From contig NZ_CP041970.1 of the NCBI RefSeq assembly GCF_009884975.1, forward strand, positions 558,001-622,000: DNA of 64,000 nucleotides, in the 5' to 3' direction. A program made the translations under genes and the position numbers. The notes under the pieces were generated by a model. The model did no database searches. It saw nothing but the letters and a program-made list of their open reading frames with translations, and was not told where the DNA came from. Source of the DNA: Acinetobacter dispersus. Its GTDB lineage: Bacteria; Pseudomonadota; Gammaproteobacteria; Pseudomonadales; Moraxellaceae. This document shows, in pieces, positions 54,438 through 62,994 of the stretch (within the stretch, counting starts at the first letter, position 1; each line of letters opens with the position of its first letter).

Positions 54438-54959
54438 ATGACTACTCAACAATTCGAATCATGGACACAACCTGAAGGTACAAATTTACAAGACTGGTTG
54501 AATACACGTATCGCACGCTTTGAAACACGTAAATATGATTTTGATGCATTGAAGTTCCAAGCAGACTATGACCCTAAATATCGTCGTGCACAAATGCGTT
54601 ATATGGGTACAGGTGCAACAGGTGTGGTTAATGATGGCAATACGGTTCCAGCTGAAAACTTTACCTTTTCAACTATGGTTTTACCTGCGCAATGTGAAGG
54701 GCCTTTGCATATTCATCACGATGTTGAAGAAGTGTTTTTCATGTTGCGTGGCGAAATTGACCTGTTCATTGAACATAACGGGGAGAAATTTGAGACCCGA
54801 CTGAAAGAGCGTGACCTGATTTCAATTCCACCGGGTATTTATCGTGGCTTGTTCAATCCGGGTCAGGAAGATGCCTTGATGTGTGTGATGTTGGGTGCTG
54901 GTAAACCAACCATCCCGAACTATCCACCTGAGCATCCGTTGTCTCAAATCAAACGTTAA
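54438..54959 (+). CDS. Cupin-domain protein
   Basis: 173 residues. The cupin core shows the first metal motif LHIHHDVEEVFFMLRGEIDLF (His, His, Glu) near residues 93-113 and a second strand region DLISIPPGIYRGLFNPGQEDALMCVML, where the usual His is replaced by Arg/Gly around YRG. It may be a dioxygenase, isomerase or binding protein; no specific reaction can be given. It starts with AGGAG nine bases upstream. Confidence 0.8.
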   Translation: MTTQQFESWTQPEGTNLQDWLNTRIARFETRKYDFDALKFQADYDPKYRRAQMRYMGTGATGVVNDGNTVPAENFTFSTMVLPAQCEGPLHIHHDVEEVFFMLRGEIDLFIEHNGEKFETRLKERDLISIPPGIYRGLFNPGQEDALMCVMLGAGKPTIPNYPPEHPLSQIKR

Positions 54960-54992
54960 TCCGATTGATCTTATAAATGTTGAAGGAATGAC

Positions 54993-55808
54993 ATGATGAC
55001 ACTGATTGAGCGTTTAACTCACTATCCAGTCAAAACCGTTGCCGTAAATGACGCTGTGCAAGCTTATCGTGAAGCAGGTCAAGGCCAGCCGCTGGTTTTG
55101 CTGCATGGAATTAGCTCAGGTTCAGCCTCTTGGGTCAATCAGCTAGAGACACTCAGTCAGCATTTTCATGTCATCGCCTGGGATGCACCGGGCTATGGTT
55201 TATCCGATGATTTAAACACAGATCAACCCAATGCAGCCGATTATGCGGAGCAAGTATTGGGTTTGATGGATGCGTTGAACATTTCAAAAGCTATTGTAGT
55301 TGGACATTCATTGGGTGCCTTACAAGCCAGTGCTTTTGCTCACCTTTATCCTGAACGGGTACAGACCTTAGTGATTGCCAATGCAGCACAAGGTTATCAA
55401 CGTTCTGATGAAGACACCAAAGCACAGATTTATCAAAAACGCCCGAATATGTTGAAAAGCTTGGGCAATGCAGGCATGGCTGCCAGCCGTGGACCGCATT
55501 TGATTTATAAACAAGACCCTCAGGCATTGGCTTTGGTTAGTGAAGTGATGGGACAACTGACATTAGACGGTTTTACCCGAGCATCTTATTTGCTGGCATA
55601 TGACGAAATTCGAAATTATTTAACAGAGCTTACAGTTCCTTGTGTGGTGATTGCGGGTGACAAGGATGGAATTACCCCTGCGCAAGCGATCAAGGAACTT
55701 GCGGTAGAAATGCAATTGAGCCGATGTCATCTCATTACAGATGCAGGTCATCTGAGTTATGTCGATCAACCTGAACAGTTTAACGACATTGTTTTATCGG
55801 CACATTAA
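54993..55808 (+). CDS. Alpha/beta hydrolase, probable ring-fission product hydrolase
   Basis: 271 residues with the nucleophile Ser106 in GHSLG, acidic Asp223 (AGDKDG) and His253 (DAGHLSY), a complete catalytic triad. The oxyanion region VLLHGISSGSASW is near residue 36. In an operon with an extradiol dioxygenase it most likely hydrolyses the C-C bond of the ring-cleavage product, as BphD or MhpC do, though an esterase role cannot be excluded. Confidence 0.86.
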   Translation: MMTLIERLTHYPVKTVAVNDAVQAYREAGQGQPLVLLHGISSGSASWVNQLETLSQHFHVIAWDAPGYGLSDDLNTDQPNAADYAEQVLGLMDALNISKAIVVGHSLGALQASAFAHLYPERVQTLVIANAAQGYQRSDEDTKAQIYQKRPNMLKSLGNAGMAASRGPHLIYKQDPQALALVSEVMGQLTLDGFTRASYLLAYDEIRNYLTELTVPCVVIAGDKDGITPAQAIKELAVEMQLSRCHLITDAGHLSYVDQPEQFNDIVLSAH

Positions 55809-55824
55809 GACTTAAACGAGAGAT

Positions 55825-56625
55825 ATGGATATGAGCTTCCAACTTGAAGGAAAAGTAGCAGTTGTAACAGGTGGCTCGTCAGGCATTGGTTTGGCTGCAG
55901 TCGAAATTTTAGTTGCAGAAGGTGCCAAGGTGGCGTGGTGTGGTCGAGATGAGCAGCGTTTGGCGGCATCAAGACTGTATATTTTAGAAAAATATCCGCA
56001 TGCCAATATCTTCACCAGTATCTGCAATGTCTTGGATAAAGAAGATGTAAAACGTTTTGCCCAACAGGTAAACCAAAATTTGGGTAATGTCGACATGCTG
56101 ATCAATAACGCAGGTCAGGGGCGTGTGTCTAATTTTGAAAATACCCAAGACGAAGACTGGATGAAAGAAATTGAACTGAAGTATTTCAGTGTATTACATC
56201 CAGTACGTGCATTTTTAAATGATTTAAAACATTCGGCATGCGGGTCGATTACCAATGTGAATTCTTTGCTGGCACTGCAACCTGAACCGCACATGATTGC
56301 GACTTCATCTGCCCGTGCAGCATTGCTGAATCTAACCCATTCACTGGCGCATGAATTTACCCAGTACGGTGTTCGTGTCAATTCAATTCTTTTGGGCATG
56401 GTGGAATCCGCACAGTGGAAACGCCGTTTTGAAACCCGTTCTGATCCAAATGCAACATGGGAACAGTGGACAGGCAACATTGCTAAAAACCGTGGCATTC
56501 CAATGCAACGTTTAGGCAAGCCAGAAGAGCCAGCGCGTGCCTTGGTGTTTTTAGCATCGCCTTTGGCATCGTATACCACAGGTTCGACACTGGATGTCTC
56601 TGGTGGATTTAACAAACATTTATAA
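55825..56625 (+). CDS. SDR-fold protein lacking the canonical YxxxK pair
   Basis: 266 residues. The cofactor motif TGGSSGIG (15-22), NNAG and a Ser in NVNSLLAL are intact. The expected Tyr-x3-Lys reads Thr160-S-S-A-Arg164, so both catalytic residues are replaced. The C-terminal substrate loop is long (ETRSDPNATWEQWTGNIAKNRGIPMQRLGKPEEPARAL). It may still bind NAD(P) and catalyse a different reaction or act as a partner subunit. ATGs at 55825 and 55831 are both possible starts. Confidence 0.82.
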   Translation: MDMSFQLEGKVAVVTGGSSGIGLAAVEILVAEGAKVAWCGRDEQRLAASRLYILEKYPHANIFTSICNVLDKEDVKRFAQQVNQNLGNVDMLINNAGQGRVSNFENTQDEDWMKEIELKYFSVLHPVRAFLNDLKHSACGSITNVNSLLALQPEPHMIATSSARAALLNLTHSLAHEFTQYGVRVNSILLGMVESAQWKRRFETRSDPNATWEQWTGNIAKNRGIPMQRLGKPEEPARALVFLASPLASYTTGSTLDVSGGFNKHL

Positions 56626-56634
56626 GGTGTTCAC

Positions 56635-57426
56635 ATGAAACAGTTGATGATGATTGGTTTTGGAGCGATGGCGGCAGAAGTGTATGCCCACATGCCTCAA
56701 GACCTGCAACTTAAATGGATTGTGGTCCCTGCACGCAGTGTAGAAAAAGTACAGGCACAGGTTGCAGCTGATGTACAGGTTATTTCTTCAATTGATGAAT
56801 GTCAGGGGACGCCTGACTACGTGATTGAAGTGGCAGGACAGGCTGCGGTGAAAGAACATGCACAAAAAGTTTTGGAAAAAGGTTGGACCATTGGCCTGAT
56901 TTCAGTAGGCACTTTGGCGGATAACGAATTTTTAATTCAACTGAAAACGACGGCAGAAAAAAATGATGCGCATCTGCATTTATTGGCAGGCGCAATTGCT
57001 GGGATCGATGGGATCTCTGCGGCCAAAGAAGGTGGTCTGGAAAAGGTCACCTATAAGGGCTGTAAGAGTCCAAAAAGCTGGCGTGGCAGCTATGCTGAAC
57101 AACTGGTCGACCTCGATCAGGTCAGTGAAGCAACGGTTTTTTTCCGTGGTACAGCCAGAGAAGCAGCTTTGAAGTTTCCAGCCAATGCCAATGTGGCAGC
57201 CACGATTGCACTGGCAGGACTGGGTATGGATGACACGATGGTTGAGCTGACGGTTGATCCAAATATCAACAAAAACAAACACACCATTGTAGCGGAAGGC
57301 GTGTTTGGTGAAATGACCATTGAACTGGTAGGGGTCCCATTGGCGAGTAATCCCAAAACCTCAACCTTGGCTGCATTAAGTGTGATTCGTGCTTGCCGCA
57401 ATAGTGTTGAAGCAATTCAGATTTAA
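56635..57426 (+). CDS. Aspartate dehydrogenase-like protein (NadX family)
   Basis: 263 residues, the normal length. The N-terminal Rossmann fold starts MMIGFGAMAAEVYAHMP. The catalytic half shows AGAIAGIDGISAAKEGGLEKVTYKGCKSPKSW, FPANANVAATIALAGLG and DPNINKNKHTIVAEGVFG, whose His is the conserved active-site residue of L-aspartate dehydrogenases. NadX-type enzymes oxidatively deaminate L-aspartate. Here there are no NAD-biosynthesis genes, so it probably works on an amino-acid intermediate of this pathway, or on the imine side of a 2-oxo acid. Confidence 0.82.
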   Translation: MKQLMMIGFGAMAAEVYAHMPQDLQLKWIVVPARSVEKVQAQVAADVQVISSIDECQGTPDYVIEVAGQAAVKEHAQKVLEKGWTIGLISVGTLADNEFLIQLKTTAEKNDAHLHLLAGAIAGIDGISAAKEGGLEKVTYKGCKSPKSWRGSYAEQLVDLDQVSEATVFFRGTAREAALKFPANANVAATIALAGLGMDDTMVELTVDPNINKNKHTIVAEGVFGEMTIELVGVPLASNPKTSTLAALSVIRACRNSVEAIQI

Positions 57427-57437
57427 AAGGATTTGAC

Positions 57438-58904
57438 ATGATCAAGGAAATTTATATCGCAGGTGAATGGCGATTAGGTAAAGGCGCTACGATTCAAAGT
57501 TTATTTCCAGCAGATCAATCGGTGAATGCTGAAATCTCAACGGCGAGTCTGGAAGATGTCAATGAAGCTATTGAAAAGGCAGATGCGGCTTGGCGTAAAA
57601 CCGAGTGGCGCAACAGCATGCCGCATGAACGTGCCCGTATTTTATATAAAGTAGCAGACATTATTGAAGCGCGTGTAGATGAGCTTTCAAAGTTGCAAAC
57701 TCGTGATAATGGCAAGCCATTGGTTGAAACCCGTGCCTTGACCATGAGTGCAGCTGCAACAGCGCGTTATGTAGCAGCAGCCTGCGAAACCTTGAATGAT
57801 GAGCTGACCACGCAACGTGCCGCAGATTTCATGACCATGAGCGTGCATGAACCAGTGGGCGTGGTCGCTGCAATTACCCCGTGGAATTCACCGATTGCCA
57901 GTGAAGTACAGAAATTAGCACCTGCACTTGCGGGTGGTAATGCGGTGATCCTAAAACCTGCGGAAGTGACTTCCTTGATCGCATTGGAGTTAGCCAAAAT
58001 CTTTGAAGAAGCAGGTTTACCGAAAGGCTTACTCAGTGTATTGGTCGGACGAGGTTCGGTGATTGGTGATGCGATCGTGAAGCATCCTTTGGTACGTAAA
58101 ATTTCATTTACGGGTGGAACCACTACGGGTCGTCATCTGGCACATTTAGCAGCTGATAAATTGATCACGACCTCTTTGGAGCTTGGTGGAAAATCACCAA
58201 CGATTGTATTGCCAGATGCAGATATTGAATTGGCTGCAAAAGGTGTGGCTTACGGTATTTTCAGTTCGGCTGGACAAGCCTGTATTGCAGGTTCGCGTCT
58301 GTTTGTACACAGCAGTATCTATGATCAATTCCTCAGTCGTCTGGTTGAAATCACCAAAGGGTTACGTGTTGGACATCCTGAAACAGCAGGCGTACATCTC
58401 GGGTCTTTGATTAACCCGAAGCATTTGGCTTCTGTCGATGACTATGTACAGCTCGCGAAACAAGAAGGTGGTCAAGTCCTTGTGGGTGGTCATGCCTTAA
58501 CAGAAGGTGAGTTTGCCAAAGGTAGCTATTACTTGCCAACCATTATCACGGGCTTAAGCAATTCAGCACAAACCTGTCAGGAAGAGATTTTTGGCCCTGT
58601 GCTGGTGGTGATGAAATATGACGATGAACAAGATTTGCTTGCACAAGCCAACGACAGTTGTTTTGGTCTTGCCGCAGGCATCTGGACTGAAAACTATCGT
58701 AAGGCATGGCAAATTGCCCGTGCTTTAGAAGTCGGTACGGTCTGGATCAATACGTATAAGAAATTCTCGATTTCTGCGCCATTTGGTGGCTTGAAAGAAA
58801 GTGGTATCGGGCGTGAAAAAGGTCGTTTAGGCATTTTGTCTTACATGCAACAAAAAAGCATCTATATGGGATTAAGCGAGCAGCCAAATCCTTGGGCGAA
58901 TTAA
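57438..58904 (+). CDS. NAD(P)-dependent aldehyde dehydrogenase
   Basis: 488 residues. VVAAITPWNSPIASEVQKLAPALAGGNAVILKP, SLELGGKSPTIVLPDAD with the general-base Glu and the nucleophile Cys282 in SAGQACIAGSR define the family. The C-terminus is FGGLKESGIGREKGRLGILSYMQQKS. It follows the NadX-like gene by 11 bp and precedes the TPP enzyme, so oxidation of an aldehyde made by 2-oxo-acid decarboxylation is a natural guess. Confidence 0.9.
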   Translation: MIKEIYIAGEWRLGKGATIQSLFPADQSVNAEISTASLEDVNEAIEKADAAWRKTEWRNSMPHERARILYKVADIIEARVDELSKLQTRDNGKPLVETRALTMSAAATARYVAAACETLNDELTTQRAADFMTMSVHEPVGVVAAITPWNSPIASEVQKLAPALAGGNAVILKPAEVTSLIALELAKIFEEAGLPKGLLSVLVGRGSVIGDAIVKHPLVRKISFTGGTTTGRHLAHLAADKLITTSLELGGKSPTIVLPDADIELAAKGVAYGIFSSAGQACIAGSRLFVHSSIYDQFLSRLVEITKGLRVGHPETAGVHLGSLINPKHLASVDDYVQLAKQEGGQVLVGGHALTEGEFAKGSYYLPTIITGLSNSAQTCQEEIFGPVLVVMKYDDEQDLLAQANDSCFGLAAGIWTENYRKAWQIARALEVGTVWINTYKKFSISAPFGGLKESGIGREKGRLGILSYMQQKSIYMGLSEQPNPWAN

Positions 58905-58942
58905 TACATTCATGGAATGAACAGTTTTTGAGGAATATACAA

Positions 58943-60583
58943 ATGACAGAACGTGTAAATGTCGGCGAAGCGATCGCCCGTGTTTTAGAAGCACACCAAG
59001 TAGACAGTATTTATGGCGTGATCTCGATCCATAACTTGCCGATTGCTGATGCAGTGGGTCGCCGTGAAAAAATCCGTTTTGTGGCGGCACGCGGTGAAGC
59101 AGGTGCAGTCACGATGGCAGATGGTCACTCACGCTTTAAAGGACTCGGTGTGGCGCTCACCAGTACGGGCGCGGGTGCAGGTAATGCCGTCGGTTCACTG
59201 ATTGAAGCGATGAATGCAGGCAGTCCTGTTTTACACTTAACTGGGCAAGTTGAGCGTGAATATTTGGATCGTGATGCCAGTTTTATTCATGAAACCAAAG
59301 ATCAACTGACCTTCTTACGTGCATCGAGCAAAGCTGCATTTCGTATCACCAGCCCTGACAATGCGGTGGGTGTGATCCGTGAAGCGATTCGTGTAGCTAC
59401 GACAGTACCAATGGGGCCAGTCAGTGTTGAGTTACCGATTGATGTACAAGCAGCAGAAATCGATTTGCCGCTGAACTTGGGCCCAGTAAAAGCCCTTGAA
59501 TTACCACAGGCTGAACAGGTCGAAGTTGACTTAATCGTTGAAGAACTGAAAAAAGCCAAACGCCCAGTATTTTGGATCGGTGGTGGTACGTTGAATAGTG
59601 TCGCAGAAGTCAAAGCCATTGCTGATCTCGGCATTCCTGTGGTGTCATCAACACATGCGCGTGGCGTATTGGCAGATGATCATCCGCGTAGCTTAGGCGC
59701 ATTCCATAACTCGGCTGGCGTTGAGCAGTTGCTCAAAGATGCTGATCTATTGGTGGTAGTCGGTTCACGGTTACGTAGTAATGAAACCAAAACCTATTCA
59801 GTGCAATTCCCCGACAATATTATTCAGATCGATGCCAATCCTGTGGCACAACAGCGTAATTACAAAGTGCGTAACTTCATCTGTGGCGACGCCAAAGATG
59901 TATTACAACGTGTATTGATGGGCTTGCAAGGTGTCTCCAAAGTCGATGCGGAATATGATGCGGCTGTGGTTCAGGCTAAACAGGCTGCGATTGATGCGCT
60001 TCGTACCCAATTGGATCAATATGCCTTGATCTGTGATCACTTACGCGCCGCATTACCGCAAGATGGCATTTTTGTACGTGACATTACCATGTCAGGAAGT
60101 ACTTGGGGCAGTCGTTTATTCCCAGTGCAGGCACCAAACCAGAATATTCATTCTCTAGCAGGAGCTATTGGTCTAGGTCTGGCGACTGCGATTGGTGCTT
60201 CCATTGCCAACCCTGATAAAAAAGTCATTGGCTTGGTCGGTGATGGTGGTTTGATGTTAGGCATCGGCGAAATCGCAACCATGGCGCAAGAAAATACCAA
60301 TATGGTGTTGATGATCATGAATGATGGTGGTTATGGCGTGATGCGTGGTATCCAAAAGAATTACTTCGGTGGTCGCCAGTATTTCAATGAATTGCATACC
60401 CCAGACTATAAAGTTTTAGGCGAAGCAATGGGTGTGAAGAGCTGGAAAGTGGGCAGTGCTGATGAATTCAAGACCGTGATTCAGGAAGCTGTTGCATTCC
60501 AAGGGCCAAGCGTGATTGAGCTGGATATGCATTCAATTGGGCCATTGAACTTCGCGGGTCCACCACAGAAAAAATTGTACTAA
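58943..60583 (+). CDS. Thiamine-diphosphate-dependent enzyme (acetolactate synthase/benzoylformate decarboxylase-like)
   Basis: 546 residues from the ATG at 58943 (GAGGAATATACAA upstream). The N-terminal pyrimidine domain has the activating Glu in VAARGEAGAVTMADG (about residue 49). The middle domain is RPVFWIGGGTLNSVAEV, and the C-terminal diphosphate motif is GDGGLMLGIGEIATMAQENTNMVLMIMNDGGYG (GDG...N). It would decarboxylate a 2-oxo acid or carry out a carboligation. The exact reaction is unknown. It is the last gene of the close-packed operon. Confidence 0.87.
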   Translation: MTERVNVGEAIARVLEAHQVDSIYGVISIHNLPIADAVGRREKIRFVAARGEAGAVTMADGHSRFKGLGVALTSTGAGAGNAVGSLIEAMNAGSPVLHLTGQVEREYLDRDASFIHETKDQLTFLRASSKAAFRITSPDNAVGVIREAIRVATTVPMGPVSVELPIDVQAAEIDLPLNLGPVKALELPQAEQVEVDLIVEELKKAKRPVFWIGGGTLNSVAEVKAIADLGIPVVSSTHARGVLADDHPRSLGAFHNSAGVEQLLKDADLLVVVGSRLRSNETKTYSVQFPDNIIQIDANPVAQQRNYKVRNFICGDAKDVLQRVLMGLQGVSKVDAEYDAAVVQAKQAAIDALRTQLDQYALICDHLRAALPQDGIFVRDITMSGSTWGSRLFPVQAPNQNIHSLAGAIGLGLATAIGASIANPDKKVIGLVGDGGLMLGIGEIATMAQENTNMVLMIMNDGGYGVMRGIQKNYFGGRQYFNELHTPDYKVLGEAMGVKSWKVGSADEFKTVIQEAVAFQGPSVIELDMHSIGPLNFAGPPQKKLY

Positions 60584-60621
60584 TCTCACTGAGCATTGGC
60601 AGTCCGTGCTGATGTGAAGAC

Positions 60622-60655
60622 CGTTTTATGGGCAAATTTTTTTGCTCATAAAACG
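60622..60655 (+). repeat. 15-bp hairpin between the TPP gene and the porin
   Basis: CGTTTTATGGGCAAA (60622-60636) pairs with TTTGCTCATAAAACG (60641-60655), with one G-T wobble, over a TTTT loop. No T-tract follows on the plus strand. It could stabilise or process the mRNA, or partly terminate it before the porin. Confidence 0.6.
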
Positions 60656-60665
60656 ATAAAAACTA

Positions 60666-60685
60666 TGTTTCATAGGTAAAACAAA
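60666..60685. promoter_or_regulatory. IclR-type site 3 (upstream of the porin)
   Basis: TGTTTCATAGGTAAAACAAA matches the site before the ferredoxin gene at 17 of 20 positions. It is 48 bp upstream of the porin start, suggesting that the porin has its own promoter under the same IclR protein. Confidence 0.55.
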
Positions 60686-60732
60686 AAAGCTAACCAACAG
60701 GATCGTTGGAACAAAAACCAAGGAATCAAGAG

Positions 60733-61926
60733 ATGAAAAAGACCTCTATAGCCATGCTATTTGCTGCATTTTATTTGGGTACCACATCCCATGTTTTTGC
60801 GCAAAGCTCAGCCCTAGAATGGAAAAGTGAAGATGGAACGGATTCGGTAAAATTGGGTGGCGTGGCGCGACTCAACCAACGTTATGAAAATTGGGAAGGA
60901 CCCAATGGCGGTTTTGGAAAACTGTATTTTGATATTTTTCGGGTGGATTTAAAAGGCAAGTTTGACGACGCTTATTTTAATGCCAGTTATCTGTTTCAGG
61001 ATCAAGAGAAACGCTCGATTGAGAAAGCTTATGTCGGCTATAACCTTGATCAAAATAATAGTATCGAAGCAGGTTTTGTCTATAAACCTTTTGCAATCTA
61101 TCCATATCCACAGAATGGCTGGACCTATCATATTCCATTCTTCCTCGGCTATGGCAATAACATTGCACCAGGTTTGAACTGGAATTTTAATAACAAGGAT
61201 TGGGATATCAAACTGGGCTATTATCCGCAAATGCTGGATACCAGTCTGCGCTACTCACCTGAAAGTGCCACCTATGATGATTTGGCCGATAATGCGTTTC
61301 CAACCCAAAAAGCCTATCAAAATGAAAAGCGTCATCAATTTAACACGCGCATCGTACGTAAATTAGAAACAGATTTTGGTAAGCAAGAATTTGGTGTGTC
61401 GGGTGCTATTGCGCAATTGCATAATAAAAGCACTGATAAGAACGGCCAATATTATGCGGTCGGTCTACATACCGATAATAATTACAAACGCTTTAATTTA
61501 CAAAGTTCTGTGATTCATTATCAATATGATGCCAAAAACCCAGATGGGGTCAGCAATGATGTGACTTTGATGGGCAATAATGGCTTTACCCCTGCCTATT
61601 TCATTGCTTCGGAAGCCACCGTTGCCAGTTTAAACCTTGCTTATACCTTGCCTGTACAGGACATGGGTAAACTCAAAGCCATCCGTTTCTATAATGACTA
61701 TAGCTATATGGACAAGAAACGTGATGACTGGTCGGCTTCACAAATGAATACCACAGGGATGATGTTTATTGCTTCCCCATTTATGGTGTGGGCTGATTAT
61801 ACCTGGGGTAAAAACTCCAATATTATTGGTGGGGCTTCCAATGCCACAGGTTATACCTCAACCGTTTCGCCGTATAGTGACCAATGGCTTTACCGCATCA
61901 ATTTAAATATTGGATTTAGTTTCTAA
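60733..61926 (+). CDS. Outer-membrane porin (OprO/P-like family)
   Basis: 397 residues from the ATG at 60733 (AAGGAATCAAGAG upstream); the frame extends 9 codons further. A signal peptide ends near HVFA. The barrel follows with the segments VKLGGVARLNQRYENW, YFDIFRVDLKGKFDDAYFNASYLFQD and WTYHIPFFLGYGNNIAPGLNWNFNNKDWDIKLGYYP, ending in aromatic Phe (NIGFSF). It is likely the uptake channel for the operon's substrate. Confidence 0.82.
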   Translation: MKKTSIAMLFAAFYLGTTSHVFAQSSALEWKSEDGTDSVKLGGVARLNQRYENWEGPNGGFGKLYFDIFRVDLKGKFDDAYFNASYLFQDQEKRSIEKAYVGYNLDQNNSIEAGFVYKPFAIYPYPQNGWTYHIPFFLGYGNNIAPGLNWNFNNKDWDIKLGYYPQMLDTSLRYSPESATYDDLADNAFPTQKAYQNEKRHQFNTRIVRKLETDFGKQEFGVSGAIAQLHNKSTDKNGQYYAVGLHTDNNYKRFNLQSSVIHYQYDAKNPDGVSNDVTLMGNNGFTPAYFIASEATVASLNLAYTLPVQDMGKLKAIRFYNDYSYMDKKRDDWSASQMNTTGMMFIASPFMVWADYTWGKNSNIIGGASNATGYTSTVSPYSDQWLYRINLNIGFSF

Positions 61927-61949
61927 ATTTCCAATTGGTACTTTTTTAG

Positions 61950-61986
61950 AAGGAGTGAGTCATGCCCATGATTCACTCTTTTTGCT
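61950..61986. terminator. Terminator after the porin
   Basis: GAGTGAGTCATG (61953-61964) pairs with CATGATTCACTC (61967-61978), with one wobble, followed by TTTTTTG. It lies between the porin and the convergent AraC gene. Confidence 0.85.
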
Positions 61987-61998
61987 TTTGAGAAGTTT

Positions 61999-62994
61999 TT
62001 AGCTGAGATGGCTTTTTCGATATTCTGATGGAGTCAGGTGTTCCCATTGTTTAAAGGCACGGCTAAAAGCACTCTGTTCGGCATAACCGAGTAGCAGTGC
62101 AATTTCAGTGAGAGACAGCTCTGATTTGACCAAATAGCTTTTTGCTAGTTCTACACGAATGCTTTTAACCAGATCGCTGTATTGCAAATTATAGCTAGTC
62201 AGCTTGCGATAAAAGCTTCTTAGCGACAGATTCATCTGTTTGGCAATATTCTCAGCAGAGGGTTCACCAATCTTGAGCATACTAACGATGAGTAGCTGTA
62301 AATCTTTTAAGAAAGTATCAGGATTGGGAATGCTCTTGAGCAGTGCTTCTGCCTGCTGATCTAATAGTTTTTTAAGATGCGGATCACGACTTGGAATGGG
62401 CAGATGCAGGATTTCAAGTGGTAGCCATAATCTTAATACATCTGAATCGAAACTGACGGAGCAGCCATACACTGCTGCATAGGGTGCGATATCAACAGGT
62501 GCAGGAGCAGAAAATTCGATTTCTAAAGGGCAAATCTCAGGTCGCTGCAAGATCTTACGGATGGTACTCAATACGCCTGAAAGCAGCACTTCATTCGAAA
62601 GTTGAGAGTTTTTATGTACCACAGGCGTCCAGCACATACAAAAGCGATCTTCTTTTTGCACAATCGAAAATGAAGCCGAGTTTTGCAACAGTGGTTGGAA
62701 ATTCTTAAAACAATTCAGAAAGCTGATCAGGTTCGGACTGGATAATGCCAAGTAACCTAATATATGGATATGATGAGGTTCTGAGAGTTCACCAATATAA
62801 TGTCCTAACACAGGCGTTGGATGTTGCTGATAGATGTGTTCAAGCAGACTCCACCATTTATGTAAGGGCATTCTCGATTGATTGGCATACTGTTGGGTGA
62901 GTTCATTGAGTTGATTATTCGAAATATTGTGTTGCTGTAGATACTTGTCGATGAGTTCTAACAGAACCGATGGAATACTTGGAATTTCAGTCAT
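61999..62994 (-). CDS. AraC-family regulator with Arabinose_bd-type N-terminal domain
   Basis: 331 residues. The N-terminal part (HILGYLALSSPNLISFLNCFKNFQPLL and so on) matches the OruR/ArgR-like sensory domain. The C-terminal AraC HTH reads IAKQMNLSLRSFYRKLTSYNLQYSDLVKSIRVELAKSYLVKSELSLTEIALLLGYAEQSAFSRAFKQWEHLTPSEYR. It is divergent from a flavin monooxygenase gene, the probable target. Confidence 0.87.
   Translation of the reverse strand: MTEIPSIPSVLLELIDKYLQQHNISNNQLNELTQQYANQSRMPLHKWWSLLEHIYQQHPTPVLGHYIGELSEPHHIHILGYLALSSPNLISFLNCFKNFQPLLQNSASFSIVQKEDRFCMCWTPVVHKNSQLSNEVLLSGVLSTIRKILQRPEICPLEIEFSAPAPVDIAPYAAVYGCSVSFDSDVLRLWLPLEILHLPIPSRDPHLKKLLDQQAEALLKSIPNPDTFLKDLQLLIVSMLKIGEPSAENIAKQMNLSLRSFYRKLTSYNLQYSDLVKSIRVELAKSYLVKSELSLTEIALLLGYAEQSAFSRAFKQWEHLTPSEYRKSHLS

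Noticed and set aside
56115..56615. 166-codon minus-strand frame, long for a shadow
   Set aside because: Fully antisense to the second SDR, whose fold motifs are clear; the translation is Cys/Ser-rich without a domain.
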